Below are positions 1 through 11,408 of a DNA stretch of 64,000 bases, in pieces (the first letter of the stretch is position 1; the number at the start of each line of letters is the position of its first letter). The DNA comes from Eucommia ulmoides (lineage: Eukaryota; Streptophyta; Magnoliopsida; Garryales; Eucommiaceae). Position numbers and translations under genes: made by a program. Below the pieces are notes generated by a model. The model did not search any database, was not told the origin of the DNA, and saw nothing but the letters and a program-made list of their open reading frames with translations. The DNA is taken from positions 42,291,429 to 42,355,428 of the forward strand of contig CM028328.1 of assembly GCA_016647705.1 (NCBI GenBank), written 5' to 3'.

Positions 1-1058
1 AGATTTTTGATGTTCATGGATAAAATTAGAAATCAAAACAACAAATAATCATAAATGAAGCCGAAAGTTACCACAATGGAGAGAGAGAAACTCTGAGATT
101 TCCCAACTGTCGCCTTCGTCGTCGTTACGATTAGGGCTTCCCCCACCACTGATTCAATTTCTAGGTTGTTTAGGCAGTGACGATTTGGTTCCAGGTCGTA
201 GATTAGAGGGAGGCTGAGATCGAGAGAGAGGGATGAGATCAAGAGAGAGGCTGAGATTCTTGATGTTCATGGATAAAATTAGAAATAAAAACAACAAATA
301 TTCATAAATGAAGCCGAAATTTACCGCAACGGAGAGAAAGAGAGAGAAACTCCAAGATTTCCCAGCCGTCGCCTTCATCGTCGTTGCGATTAGGGCTTTT
401 TCCGCCGTCGATTCAATTTCTAGGTTGTTTAGGCAGTGGCGATTTGGTTCTAGGTCGTCGATTAGAGGGAGGCTGAGATTGAGAGAGAGGGATGAGATTG
501 AGAGGTAGTGGCGATTTGGTTCCAGGTCGTCATTGAGAAAAAGGGATGAGATCGAGAGAGAGGGATGAGAGAACTAAAGGGTTTGGGGATGGGTATCAGG
601 AGACAAAAAGAGAATTTTTTTTTTCCAGCTAATGTAATAGCGGGAAAATGGGTGCCAAACTCATGGTAGGGAGGAAAAATAATTGGCAACAAAACTCATT
701 CGTAACTCAATGTCAAATATAGGCAACCACTTTGGGGACAAACCACTTTCGTCGCCAATATAGTAAGGGGTAATTAATCGCGACGAAAGTGGTTCGTCGC
801 CAAATAAAAACATATCTCGAGCTACATTGGCGACGAAATATTTTCGTCGCCAAAACGCTAGCGAGAAAAATTTCCTTCTTTTTTGTTTGGCACCAAGAAT
901 TGATCGGACTAATAGTGACGAATTCTAAAATTTTGTCGCCTATTAACAACCTATGACTACAAAATTGCACTTCGTCGCCAAATGAGGTCACATTTGGTTA
1001 CGATTATTCATTTTGTAGCCAAAAAAAATCATAGTTTAATCCTGTTTTACTTGTAGTG
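1..1058. mobile_element. CACTA (En/Spm)-type DNA transposon, terminal part
   Basis: The right end reads ttacttgtagtg (to 1058), the inverse of the CACTACAAGTAA terminus typical of plant CACTA elements. Inside it, from about 731 to 1020, a short motif (ttcgtcgccaa and its complement) recurs in both orientations, as expected of CACTA subterminal transposase-binding repeats. No transposase reading frame is visible. The other end lies outside the window, so the 3-bp target duplication (ata at 1059-1061 would be the right copy) cannot be checked. The element appears to be inserted in the LTR that follows. Confidence 0.7.
7..512. repeat. 253-bp tandem duplication inside the CACTA element
   Basis: The block starting ttgatgttcatggataaaat at 7 is repeated at 260, a period of 253 bp, with scattered substitutions. 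A further partial copy (gatttggttccaggtcgtc) follows at about 513. The block is rich in GA (gagagagag). No coding potential is recognised. Confidence 0.75.
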
Positions 1059-2988
1059 ATAATCGGTCGACCTATGGCCAAAAGTGAAACTCTTTGAATC
1101 GTTAGGTCGATAGACTAAGGTTTACTAGTCGACCTACCATAGTTGGATTTTGGCCTGGGTAACGCTTTGCATCGTTCGGTCGACAGACCAAGGAGCAGAG
1201 GTCGACCGACGGGCGAGAACGTTTTGGCTTGGGCTAGAATCTGAATCGAGAGGTCGACCTACAGAGTTTGGTCGGTCAACCGATGGTTTTGGTTTTAGGT
1301 TTTGTGGTTTTCAAGATCATATCTAAAACTAGCTGTTATTTGTTTACTTGATTGAGAGATCTTAGGGATATGGATATATTAAAGATATAATACTCCTATT
1401 TGAATATCCATATAGATTTGGTACAAGAAATTAAAGTGTTTCTCAATTGATCATTTTAATACATCATATCTTATCGATTTGAGTTTGAAATTTTTTTTAG
1501 GGATTCAATTGAATGTTTTGAAAGCTATATTTAAGTAAATTATACCTAAAATGAAATATAATGATATATGTGGTCTATTGGTGCTTTTCAGATACTTATC
1601 CTTTGAAAACTAACCGTTGGAGGGCTTGTTTCAATTCCTTATATATGGACCTGCGAATTTCACATAATAAATAAATAATATCAAGAACTATTCACTTCCT
1701 AAGCTTTTCTAAGAGTCATCATTCTGATATTATTTTGAGAGATAAAATTGTGAGATCAATTGTTAAGAAATTTTTGAGTTAAAGCGTTGATTGTATTAGC
1801 GTCACCGAGTTGAGCTGTCTAGCGTTTCAATCTATAATTTTTTGGTATTATCCTGGTGAGATCTTTCCAAGCTATTAGTCTTTACTGTATATTTATTTTT
1901 CTATATTTGCTTGGTTGATAAGATCTTGATAAAATTGTTTTCTAAACCTTAAATCACATAAAAATATTTTAAAACAATTTTGGTAAAAATTTGATTACAT
2001 ACTTATTTGTGTGCTACCCATATCTATTATAATCATATTTTTATATTTTCTTAGTGAAAGTGTTCCAAACTTATTCTTAATTGAGTTTATTATTGTTAAT
2101 ATCACTTTCTTAGATAATTGATCTTGTGAAATCGTTTTTGAACTTTAAAAGCATAAAAAAAATTCTTTTAAAACGATTTGTGTGATAATTTGATTATGTG
2201 CTCAATTTTGTGCTACTTGTATTATTTTTATAATCATATTTTTGTTTTCTCACTTAATTCTATTAAAAGTAATTATCAGGACATTAATTGAGTTTAAATT
2301 GATTTGAGGTGGTAGAAGTTCTGAGTGGGAAGAACTTATCAATTTTATTGTAATTGGTGAGTTGTGTATCGGATTAGATACTATTGGGAGTATCTAATTG
2401 GTAATTCTTCCTGACTATAATTATTTTTGAGTGAATTAACGGTTCAATCCTTATCGGGTAAAAGGATACTTGGAGTGTTTTTGGTGAGGTTTAATTCTTA
2501 GCCTAAGGTATAAAAGAATTAGGTTTGATCATTAACCTGTGAAAGGATTAGGTTAGTCTTGAGCCTGAAAAAAAAATAAGATTATTCTAGAGCCTATGAA
2601 AATGGATTGTAAATGTTATTCCTGAGCCTAGGAAAATGAAATTGTAAAAGTTAATTCTGAGCTTGTGAAAATAATCATTGTGTAAATGTTTGGTTCCTAC
2701 CTGTTTAAAGGAATCTTAGTGGTTTAATGGGTGCAAATCTTCGTGGGGCTCGGAGAACTAGATTAGCCAAAAGTATCTTAGTAAATTAGGATATATTGTA
2801 GTGTATTGCATTATTATTTTCTTTATTTCCTGTTATTTGGATGTGCACTTAGATTTTATCCGCTGCATTATAAAGATAATAATTAATTTAGGGTAAAATT
2901 AATTATTTGATTTTTGAAGTATTAATTATTTGATAATTTTTATAACTACCCAATTCACCTCTCTCTTGGGTAACTCATTGGGCCAACA
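1059..2988 (+). mobile_element. Sirevirus-like LTR, 5'-truncated
   Basis: This stretch matches, in reverse orientation, the LTRs at 15754-19604 and 23426-25601. Shared landmarks are the ggtcgac-rich part near its left end, the recurring 'agcctgtgaaa' segments around 2500-2700, and the end tgggtaactcattgggccaaca at 2988. The LTR start is missing where the CACTA terminus abuts. No internal retroelement sequence is recognisable after 2988, so it is a solo LTR or an orphaned 3' LTR. Confidence 0.65.
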
Positions 2989-3617
2989 AGTACGTTTTAC
3001 TGTATATGCTTACGCAATTCACTATTCATGCAAAATTTACTATTCACGTGTATTCTACTGTTCATCGACAATGAAACCGCATACTATTCACGTGCAAATT
3101 AACACATACCAGCATTGTTCATACATTGAAAAAGAAGGCAGTACTAACAAATATTACCTCTTAATTTTTCAAAGTTTCATGTTAATGTTTAGCAATTTGA
3201 ATGAATCATTAAACTTTTAGGGCTTTGAATTATTTTCCTAAAAAGTGATGAAAATAATAAGATAAGGTTTTGAGATATTATTTAGTTGTATTAAACTATA
3301 ATTTAAAATACAAAATTAAAAAGTTTACATGAAAATATTTTCAATTTTAATTTCATACCTCCAAACCCTACCGTATAATATATATATTATATGTAAGATT
3401 ATTATCAAACATCGATCACTTGAAAGTCTCTGAACCACTATATAAATCAAATCATATATTCAACGCGATACTAAATTGTTTTAAGTTGGAAATCACCAAT
3501 GTGAGCAATGACGTGGCTTGTGATGTGTGAAAAGCCTTGAAGGGACCACTAAATCTTTGGAGGCTCATAAGGCCGCCTTTTTGGACACGTTTTAATCGTC
3601 TTGGAACAAGAATTATT

Positions 3618-3620
<3 letters not shown>
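2989..3620. other. Spacer, nothing recognised
   Basis: AT-rich sequence with a few 'actattcacgtg'-like repeats near 3020-3085. No convincing gene, splice structure or element ends were seen. Confidence 0.5.

Positions 3621-3621
<1 letters not shown>

Positions 3622-3712
<91 letters not shown>
3622..3712. repeat. (TA)n microsatellite
   Basis: About 45 uninterrupted TA dinucleotides. They create the long tyrosine/isoleucine stretch of a spurious minus-strand reading frame (3616-4131) that is not a gene. Confidence 0.97.
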
Positions 3713-3716
<4 letters not shown>

Positions 3717-3719
3717 TAA

Positions 3720-4150
3720 TTTGAACAACTATAAGAGTTCTAGAAAAACGTGAAATCATGACGGATTGGCAAAAACTTTGGGCTATGCGTATGAGCACGT
3801 GACGATAGCTATGGTCGCTTGGCTTATTGTGTTGGAATCGTCTAGTAACAACGATTCCAGATCGACAATTTTTTTTTAATTTTTTTAATTTTAATTTTTT
3901 GTTTTTGCAATTTGGACAATGACAATTGATGCAAAAACCTTCAAATAGTTGCGAAAGCAAACAAATAAGTAGTGATTTGTTGTGACAAAAGAATGAAGGG
4001 TAAATCACTATTAGAAATATATCAATAAACAAGTCTACAAATCGTTGGCTCTTGATACCATAATAAAATAGTGAGAATCTGAGAATCATATATTTACTAA
4101 AAGAGAGAATACAAGTTACAAGTCTCCACAACCAAATTTATATATAAGCA
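3720..4150 (-). mobile_element. Ty1-copia LTR end and leader remnant
   Basis: On the minus strand the stretch 4150 to 4060 reads like a copia LTR end: TATA-like tatataaatttg, then ttctcactattttatta. It is followed by tggtatcaagagcc, close to the tRNA-iMet primer-binding site tggtatcagagcc used by copia elements. About 340 bp of leader-like sequence follows without intact coding potential. The rest of the element is absent. Confidence 0.4.
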
Positions 4151-4159
4151 TAGAATTAA

Positions 4160-4740
4160 GATTTAAGAGTAGTGATGTTAATGGTTCGGTTTCGGTCTGG
4201 TTTCATATAAAACTAAAAGCAAAACCGTTAGATATACCAAACTAGAATTGCTATTTGTTTTAATCAGTTTTAAAACCAAACCATTTAAATTTATATAAAA
4301 ACTCAAACTAAAACAGCGAAACCATTTAAGATTTTTTAATTTTGTAGAAAAACAAAACCAAAATCAAAGCTGCAAAATTGCGGATCGTTGTTTTTTATAT
4401 ATAAATAAAAACATATCTAAAATATAAAACACACACAAATAAAAAATCTAACCCTACGGATTAAAGAGTAAATATATATATATAAGGAGTTAAATTGTAA
4501 ATATATAAAACATGAGGGGTATATATGCCACAAAAATATATCTAAAATATTGGCTAAATGGTTCAGTTACGCGATTCAGTTTCGTGGTTGGGTTCTGCGG
4601 TTACTATCCCAAAACCAAAACCAAAATCTCTTAGGTTGTTAATTTCAAAACCAAAATCGCAACCAAATCATTTAGTCAATTTTGAAATCAAACCATTCGG
4701 TTCGGTTTCAATTGGTTACTTGTCGATTTGTTTTTTATTG
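4160..4740. repeat. ggttcggttt-rich foldback-like repeat, possibly a hAT-type MITE
   Basis: The left part (aatggttcggtttcgg near 4179) and the right part (aaccattcggttcggtttc near 4690) carry many copies of a ggttcggttt / aaaccaaaac motif on both strands, as seen in some non-autonomous hAT elements. No clean terminal inverted repeats or target duplication were found. Confidence 0.3.
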
Positions 4741-5250
4741 CCTACACACTGAGTAAGCTAATGGGCCCATATACATATATCGTAACAATCTCTCTCAACA
4801 TCTTTCTCTCCCTCAACCGCTTCTAATCTGTAATCCTTGCCGAGGCAAAATATTAGGGAAAAATCCATTATAGTGGCTATGTGTTCGCCCCTAACAAAAA
4901 CTGGAGGATCAATCAGCATTGACTTGGTGCACTTTGCTACCGAACACAGTGCATGCAACATAAATGAGTTGTTGGTAATGAAGGCACCAACATGGTGCAC
5001 ATCGGTAGACAATGGCATTGTAGCACAATACTAGCGGGTGTTGGGCAGTGGAAAAGACCTTGATGCGGAACCGAGGCAAAGTGGTACAACGTAGGCACAA
5101 CGCTACGTTGTGGACAGTGTTATGTGTGTGGCATGACAAAATGACGCAATGAGACAGAACGTGGGCACAAGACGCGTTTTGGCCATGCAAGAAGCATGGC
5201 GAGGCGTTGGCGAACGTCGGCATGATTAAGGGAACGATAACAATAACGAC

Positions 5251-5845
5251 GTGGGTGATTTGAAGAAGGAATTGAAGGAGCAGTTCCTACCGACGAACTT
5301 AAGTTGAGTGGCTCGGGATCAGTTGTGAGGACTCTAGCATGTAGACTCGGTGCGTGAGTATGTGAAAGAATTTACATCCTTAATGTTGGATGTGAAGAAT
5401 GTTGGAGGACGACAAGTTGTTTAATTTTATCTCGGGTTTGCAAGCATAGGCGCAAGCTGAATTGAGGCGGTAGGGTGTATGAGACCTGTAAACTATTGTG
5501 GTGGCGGCAGACTGCCTGACTGGTTAACACCTGATGAGGGATAATAACAAATCAGACCGGAAGTTGGGTAAGAAAGGAAAATAAAAGATAAACGAGGGCA
5601 CGAAGGAATGGAAGAACAAAAGCAGGGAGGCCAATGTTCCCGAGGGCTCCTATTGAAAATCACAACTAACGACAGTTGTGGGTAAGAGCCGTGGTTATTT
5701 TATATGCGACGGTACTCACCGAGCGAGGGACTGTCCAAAGAAGAAGAAACTGATGGCGCTAGTTCGGGAGGAATTAGATGATGAAGGCTCTGAACGAGCG
5801 ATGGCACGTATCAACACAATGTTGTTGATGGACAACAACGGGTAG
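5251..5845 (+). pseudogene. Ty3-gypsy gag remnant
   Basis: Conceptual translation with several in-frame stops and one frameshift near 5400 gives gypsy gag landmarks: LKKELKEQFLP, VREYVKEFTSLMLDVKN and KLFNFISGLQA. A degenerate zinc-knuckle segment ICDGTHRARDCPKK follows near 5700, then a short acidic tail. Gag forms the virus-like particle in intact elements. This copy cannot encode it. It joins the truncated 5' LTR directly, so the gag N-terminus is lost. Confidence 0.7.
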
Positions 5846-6189
5846 ACTGAGTATAGTCTGAAAACGGGTAGGTGGTGAACCTAACTTGGGACATAGGATG
5901 CTGAAAACTGTCCTATATCCCGTGCTGAAAAATAACCAAAGGAGGCTGGTTATCGTGGGTTTCCAAACGAGGTTGCTGTAGGAGCGGGAGCATTGGACTT
6001 GTGGTTAATCCAGTTACAGAGACGATCTGTGACAAATTCATTGCAATGCGTTGCAACATTCTGAAAACAAGGTTGCGGACATATTGAGAAGAATGTGGTT
6101 GTACCGTTTGGCATAGGTGTATGCCAAAACTAGTGAGTCGAGCTGGGATCGATTCGACGAGGACGTCGGATTCTTTTGGGGGGGTGGTT

Positions 6190-7130
6190 TGTTAGCCCCT
6201 AACAAACGCTGGAATACCAATTAGCACCAACTTGGTGCACTTTGCTTTCGGACACGGTGTATGCGGCACAAATGAGTTGTTAACAATAAAGGCACCAAAA
6301 TGGTGCACGTCGGTGGGCTACTGTGTTGTGGCACAACATCAGCGGTTGTTGAGTAGTGGAAAAGACCTTGGTGCGGCACCAAGGCAAGGTGGCATAACAT
6401 AAACGCAATGTTACGTTGTGGACAATGTCATGTGCAAGACATGACGAACTGTTGGAAATGACGGTGCATTTTGGTGCAGAAAATGCATACGGCATTAGGA
6501 AAACGTTGGGGGTAATGACGCAACGAAATAGAACGTGGGCGTAAGACGCATTCTGGCCAAGCAGGCGACATGGAAAGGTGTTGGCGAACGTCGGCATGAC
6601 TAAGGGGACGAGATGACAATGAGATAGGATCTTGGCACGGTGCAAAAACGCTGGAATGAAGCTTAGCTCGTGGTGAGTTGAAGGATTGAAAGTTACCAGA
6701 CAGTTCTGGATAGTTTCTATGGTGGTTTTGGACAGTATTTAGACTGGAAATCTGCCTCTTGTGGGCTGGACATGTATTGGACAGGTGTCTATTGATTACC
6801 TTTGCATTTGGGGTTGTCAAACTGCCATATTTCCCTATAAATAGTCACATTATAGTCTGTTTTTGAGCAGCGAATGTGTTTCTGCAGATTTTATACCGAA
6901 AGTTGTAATCTGGTTCTTTATTTCCTGAGTTATTATACTAGGTTGGATTCTTTCGTAAACGTTGTTGTGTTGTTGCGTATGTGGGTTTGATACTATGTTT
7001 CAGTGTGCGTTTTGTATACTGTCAATGTATTTCTGCTATGTAGCAGGACATTCACAAGGTTGACTAATTGGTGCACAACTAGGTCATCACTCGGCTACAA
7101 TTTTCGCGATGAAAATTGGACTCTGTGACA
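6190..7130 (+). repeat. 3' LTR of the 4882-7130 gypsy element
   Basis: A 941-bp LTR beginning TG and ending CA. Its first 420 bp match the truncated copy at 4882-5240 (for example ttggtgcactttgct and aaagaccttg in both). The segment cctataaatagtc near 6833 is a good TATA box for the LTR promoter. Confidence 0.7.
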
Positions 7131-7135
7131 CTGTG

Positions 7136-8108
7136 TGTTATAGTTAGCCCCCAACCAGAAGCTTACCACTAGTACCCAAATCGAAGAAGACGGACGAACT
7201 ATTTTGAATTGAAAATGACGTTAGAAAGCAAAAGAAAAGTAAAAGAACATCTCTAACTCACGCTTTTTTGCCCCAAAAGTTCTCATCCTATTTCACTTTC
7301 CAACCTAAACTGTCAACTTATTACATAAGTATTCTAAAATTGGTAAATTATTTCTGTCAGGCCGCTTTGTCTAATTTTAACATAATAATTTCTCAAAAAA
7401 TTTAAAAGTATCACCCAAATATCACTATTATGCTGCCAAAAATGCTCTCCATTTTATGACAAATCTAGTCGGAGGATAATAATAAAATCTTCGGATTGAT
7501 AAGAATTTGAATAGGCAAAAGATAATTCCATCTTGCTAGTTATTTTAATTGTGTTTACTTTCTCTTTTGCCAAAAACCAACCAACCAAGCACTCTCCGGT
7601 TCAATTTTTGCTTTTCCTTTGTGAGATATTGGCCATAAGCTAGACTAATTGGTAATTTTAGTATTGATTTATAAATTTTAGGTCGTCATATATTGCAATT
7701 AAAAGGGAGGGCACTAAATGCAATAAAGTGTAACTATGGGGGTAACAAGTGTAATTTATTCAAAGAACAACGGAAAGTAAAGCAGTTGTCTGTCCTCTTA
7801 CCTTTGCCAACCTCACCATACCACACCGCACTCTTCCTGTGCTACTGTCTGCATTCTCTCTCTACTGTAAATCACCCCTCTCTCTCTAAAATTCCTCTTA
7901 ACCTTTTCCCACGTTCCTTCACCTTTCCCCCCATCTCTCTCTATTCAAATAGATCTCTCTTTTTCTCTCTCTCTCTCTCTCATGGAAGTCTTGCCATGTC
8001 CCGTGACAACAATTTTCCATCTCATGTTCAGCTCAGAAGTCTAGAATTTACTCCATATCTTATCATTGTTATCCATTATGACTTCGTTTTTTCTCTCTCT
8101 CTAAAGAT
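7136..8108 (+). promoter_or_regulatory. Upstream region and CT-rich leader of the CASPL gene
   Basis: Up to about 7690 this is AT-rich sequence without features. From about 7790 to 8105 the plus strand is strongly pyrimidine-rich (a CT microsatellite at 7958-7981, more ctctctct up to 8102), typical of plant 5' leaders. A short upstream ORF (7982-8044, 20 codons, starting MEVLPCP) lies 64 bp before the main start. The transcription start and TATA box were not identified with confidence. Confidence 0.5.
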
Positions 8109-8341
8109 ATGCGGTCCCCTCAGGCGCTCCCTAACGGCGGCGTCGAGACCCCGTCGCCGCGGCCGCGTTTCCAGCCTCCCTTCCACTCCACCGTCTCACA
8201 GCAGAAGCTCCGACGGTTCAACACCCTAATCCTCGTGTTCCGAGCTGCCGCCCTCTGCTTCTCGCTCGCCGCCGCGATCTTCATGGCCTCCAACTCCCGA
8301 GCGCCCAATTCGCCGCACTGGTACGATTTCGACGCCTTCAG
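8109..8341 (+). CDS. CASP-like protein (CASPL4 type), exon 1
   Basis: Exon 1 of a gene encoding a 196-residue CASP-like protein. These are small plasma-membrane proteins of the CASP/MARVEL fold with four spans. Casparian-strip members scaffold lignin domains in the root endodermis; CASPL4 members have less defined roles. This exon covers residues 1-77 plus two bases: a proline/serine-rich cytosolic N-terminus, then span 1 (about 39-60) with the conserved arginine (Arg45), then a loop ending HWYDFDAF. The donor is CAG|gtacgt at 8341/8342. The joined frame through exons 2 and 3 is open with canonical GT-AG junctions and keeps the conserved Arg and Asp, so the gene looks functional. Whether it is subgroup 4A or 4B would need a phylogeny. 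Confidence 0.88.
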
Positions 8342-8484
8342 GTACGTCCGAAACCCTAGAAATTTTGATTTTACGCGATTCTTCGATTTTCGTTTGAGAA
8401 TTTTCTCGGAAGCAAAACAGAGGATTCAATTTTTATTTGGATCAGAAAACAGAAATGAAATAAAAAGTTGAATTTGGTTTGCAG

Positions 8485-8620
8485 ATTCGTTCTGGTTGCG
8501 AATGTGATTGTGGCACTTTACTCGCTTTTCGAAATGGGAGCTTCCGTTTGGGAGATTTTCAGCGGAGCGACTTTACTGCCGGAGATCGTTCAGGTCTGGT
8601 TCGATTTCGGTCACGATCAG
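8485..8620 (+). CDS. CASP-like protein (CASPL4 type), exon 2
   Basis: The acceptor is ttgcag|A (8484/8485) and the donor CAG|gttcgc (8620/8621). The 136-bp exon completes codon 78 and encodes residues 79-123. These include span 2 ([20 protein letters not shown]) and the strongly conserved loop segment WFDFGHDQ that precedes span 3 in CASPL4 proteins. Intron 1 is only 143 bp, in contrast to the 5,158-bp intron 2. Confidence 0.88.
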
Positions 8621-9305
8621 GTTCGCTCCCTCTCTTTTGCAAATTATATTTTCACCCCAATCGTTTATTTTTTGGTCCGTACGAACCGATTTCTCAGTGA
8701 TTTTAAACTAAAAGTTTTTTAGCATCTAAATTTCAACTCACACTTTAGACTAGTAACACTTTCGGAGCAATTTCAACTCACACTTTAGATCTTTGCGTTA
8801 CTTGCTAATTTAATTAAATTTATTTAGTAGATTGGAATAGATAATTTTGATATTGAGTAAATAAATTATTAGTGACAAATTGTGAATAATTTTTTTACTA
8901 ACTTCTTGGAATGTCTGTTGATATAACTATTAGCTACAATGATTATAGTGATAAACACTTGGTTTTAAATTTAAATTTTTAAATTTAGTTAACTAGAATG
9001 GTTATTAGTTATATAAAGCAAGCTTTTGCTCTTCGGTTGAAATTGATCTCACTTTTAAAATAAATAAATAAAATATTGATTGGAGTTGACCTGTTGACCT
9101 ATACACAATTACTAGACTTTGGGCAGCGATTAAAGTCTAGGGCTCAAAGTCAAAGTCGGTGTGTACAATGATAGAAGGCTATACCTACGCATATTATATA
9201 AAACAAGGTTTTGCTCCATGGTTCATTTGCAAAGATAAAATTACATATTTGTCTTTTAAATTTGTAAAAATTAAAAGTCAATCTTTTGACCTATTTTATT
9301 TATAT

Positions 9306-9667
9306 AGATTTATACCACTCACCTCTCCTGTTATTTTGCACTGAACTAGATATCTCCCCTATTATTTTACAAATATCAGTCAGTCCCCTTATCATTTTGG
9401 TTAATGACCATTTACTTCTATTATGACATAAACGCCTTTATGCTATTTTAAAAAAATATATTTTTATTCAATAGGATTAATTTAAAAAGTCATCTAAACT
9501 TCTAAGGTTCAAAATATTTTTTTTTTCTATTTTTCATTAAGGATATTTTGGTACGAGTTTAATTGGGATCATTTAATTTTCTATCTAAAACTTGAGGATC
9601 TATGGTGTATTTTTGCTTTCAAGTCATATTCTTCATTTCCCTCCCTATCCCATCTCCGGCGAGCCAA
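9306..9667 (+). repeat. Left terminal inverted repeat of the MULE
   Basis: The reverse complement of 11409-11770 with moderate divergence. It begins agatttataccactcacc and ends near ctccggcgagccaa. Confidence 0.85.
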
Positions 9668-9769
9668 CCCCCACCCCTGCTCCATCTCTCTCTCTACTCT
9701 TTCTCTAGTATTTTCTTTTCCGGGAAGGCTCTTCGATCACCGATCACCGACAGTTGATATCTCTCAACG

Positions 9770-10690
9770 ATGGGCGGTTCTCACAGTCGCGAAGGTCTCG
9801 ATCTCTTAGATGTATCAGATTCCGAGGAGGACGACGAACAAAGTAATGACGGCGAAGAGGAACAGTACGAAGATACCGCTGATCGACCGTCGAAGAGGGC
9901 TTCAAGCCAAACAATAGACGAGGTCGATGCGAAATTGAAGGCGTTGAAGCTCAAATACCCTGTACGGAGCCCTGTTTTGAAGAACGTGGTGAAGTTATAT
10001 CTTCACGTCGGTGGGAATTCTCCGACTGCCAAGTGGATTGTATCGGACAAATTGGCTACCTATAAGTTCGTCAAGACTGTGAAAATTGACGGAGGTGGTG
10101 TCGTGAAAGACAACGAATTGGACGGTGGAAGCGACGGGGTTTGGATTTTGAAAGTCGGTTCGAAGGTTCGAGCTAGGGTTTCGACTGTTATGCAATTGAA
10201 AATGTTTGGTGACCAGAAGAGGGTGGATTTTGTGGATCACGGTGTTTGGGCGTTGAAATTCTTCGCTGATGAAGAATACAGAACCTTCGTGATGAAATTC
10301 CAAGATTGTTTGTTCGAGAATGTATACGGATTGAGGGCTACTGAAGAGAGCAAAATGAAGGTCTACGGGAAAGACTTTCTCGGGTGGGTGAAGCCAGAGG
10401 TTGCGGATGACTCCATGTGGGATACAGAGCTTGGCTTTGGGAGCTTTAGATAACAGCTTCTTGGTGAGTAACTCTGGTGTTCATGTAGGGAAGAACTTTA
10501 GCCATGAAATCCATGGAAAGGTGTATATGTAAAGTATGAAGATGGAGGTAGAAAAAGCAGTTCTAGTGCTGGCCAATCAACAACACCAAACAAGGTACTT
10601 CTAATGAGGAGGGAAACCAATATGATGTTGATGAGTCCAGAAGGAAGAAAAACCCCATTCAACAGGGGTTCATCAGCTTGATATTGGCGG
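9770..10690 (+). pseudogene. Captured CYPRO4/VID27-type gene fragment
   Basis: The first 227 codons (9770-10453) start [20 protein letters not shown], the acidic N-terminus of plant CYPRO4 (Vid27-related) proteins. The conserved N-terminal domain follows ([31 protein letters not shown]). After DDSMWDT the coding sequence jumps, apparently by an internal deletion plus a frameshift, to the later conserved block ALDNSFLV...[10 protein letters not shown] in another frame. Further frameshifts lead to LLMRRETNMMLMSP and HSTGVHQLDI near 10680, where similarity stops. Full-length family members are far longer (over 600 residues) and carry a C-terminal beta-propeller-like half that is missing here. 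A pyrimidine-rich leader (9680-9769) seems to have been captured too. The copy lies inside the MULE and on the sense strand of the CASPL intron. Confidence 0.75.
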
Positions 10691-10697
10691 CGGTGAG

Positions 10698-11338
10698 TAG
10701 GGCTGGCAAAACAGGTAACAGATCGTGTAATAAGTCATTATACGATAACACGAAAGACCCAAACACGAACACGACACGATAAGCTTATCGTGTCAGACTA
10801 CCCAAACACGAACACGACACGAAAATTATTGTGTCGACACGACACGACACGATAACTTTTCATGTCACACGATGACACGAAACCTATCAGGTAAACACGA
10901 CACGATAAGACCTGATAGGTTTCTATTATACATTAATCTACCCATTACACATTAACCCATTATACGTTAACGACCTGTTAACCTGTTAACGACCTGTTAG
11001 CCTGTTTATTTAAAACCATCTTAACAAATTATTATATATATTAAGTACTAATTTGTAATATTTGATAATTTGGGGGGTGTAAAAATAATTTATTAAATTA
11101 ACGGGTAACCTATTGGGTCACAGGTTATCGTGTAACCTGAATACACGAAATTCTTATCGTGTCTTATCGTGTAACCTATTGGGTTATCAGGTCAACCTGA
11201 TAATCTGCACTATTTCTTATCAGGTTATCGGGTCTGACACGATAACGACCCGATACCTGATAAGCAAAACCTAGATCTGCTAATTTCGTGTCGGTCTCGT
11301 ATCGTGTCATCGTGTAAATACCTGTTTTGCCAGCCCTA
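10698..11338. mobile_element. hAT-type MITE nested in the MULE
   Basis: The 641-bp element starts tagggctggcaaaacaggta and ends with its inverted copy tacctgttttgccagcccta. It is flanked by a perfect 8-bp target duplication gcggtgag (10690-10697 and 11339-11346), the hallmark of hAT insertions. The interior has many copies of an acacgacacgataa-like subterminal motif and no coding sequence. It sits at the end of the CYPRO4 similarity, so it inserted after gene capture. Confidence 0.93.
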
Positions 11339-11408
11339 GCGGTGAGGGAGGGCAGTGGCGAAAACGACTACGGTGGTTGATCTGCAGAAGGCAGCGGTGG
11401 AGTGGTAG

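Larger units (their letters stand above)
4882..7130 (+). mobile_element. Ty3-gypsy element, internally deleted
   Basis: Two related ends, tgttcgcccctaac (4882) and tgttagcccctaac (6190), mark a truncated 5' LTR (4882-about 5240) and a complete 3' LTR (6190-7130, ending ctctgtgaca). A run of seven G (polypurine tract) lies just upstream of the 3' LTR. The flanks carry a 4-of-5 target duplication, ctatg (4877-4881) and ctgtg (7131-7135). The middle contains only gag. The primer-binding site and all of pol are deleted. Confidence 0.75.

Noticed and set aside
3616-4131. A 171-residue minus-strand open frame
   Set aside because: About 30 residues are only Tyr/Ile from the TA microsatellite and the rest crosses a copia LTR/PBS remnant. 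There is no protein similarity.
7693-8229. A 178-residue plus-strand open frame upstream of the CASPL gene
   Set aside because: It is produced by the pyrimidine-rich leader (Leu/Ser/Pro/Phe-rich) and overlaps the CASPL start in another frame.
8120-8429. Minus-strand frames opposite CASPL exon 1
   Set aside because: They are shadows of the GC-rich coding strand. The plus-strand frame has family conservation and splice sites.
9995-10303. Minus-strand frame opposite the CYPRO4 fragment
   Set aside because: Shadow frame. The plus strand carries the conserved CYPRO4-type motifs.
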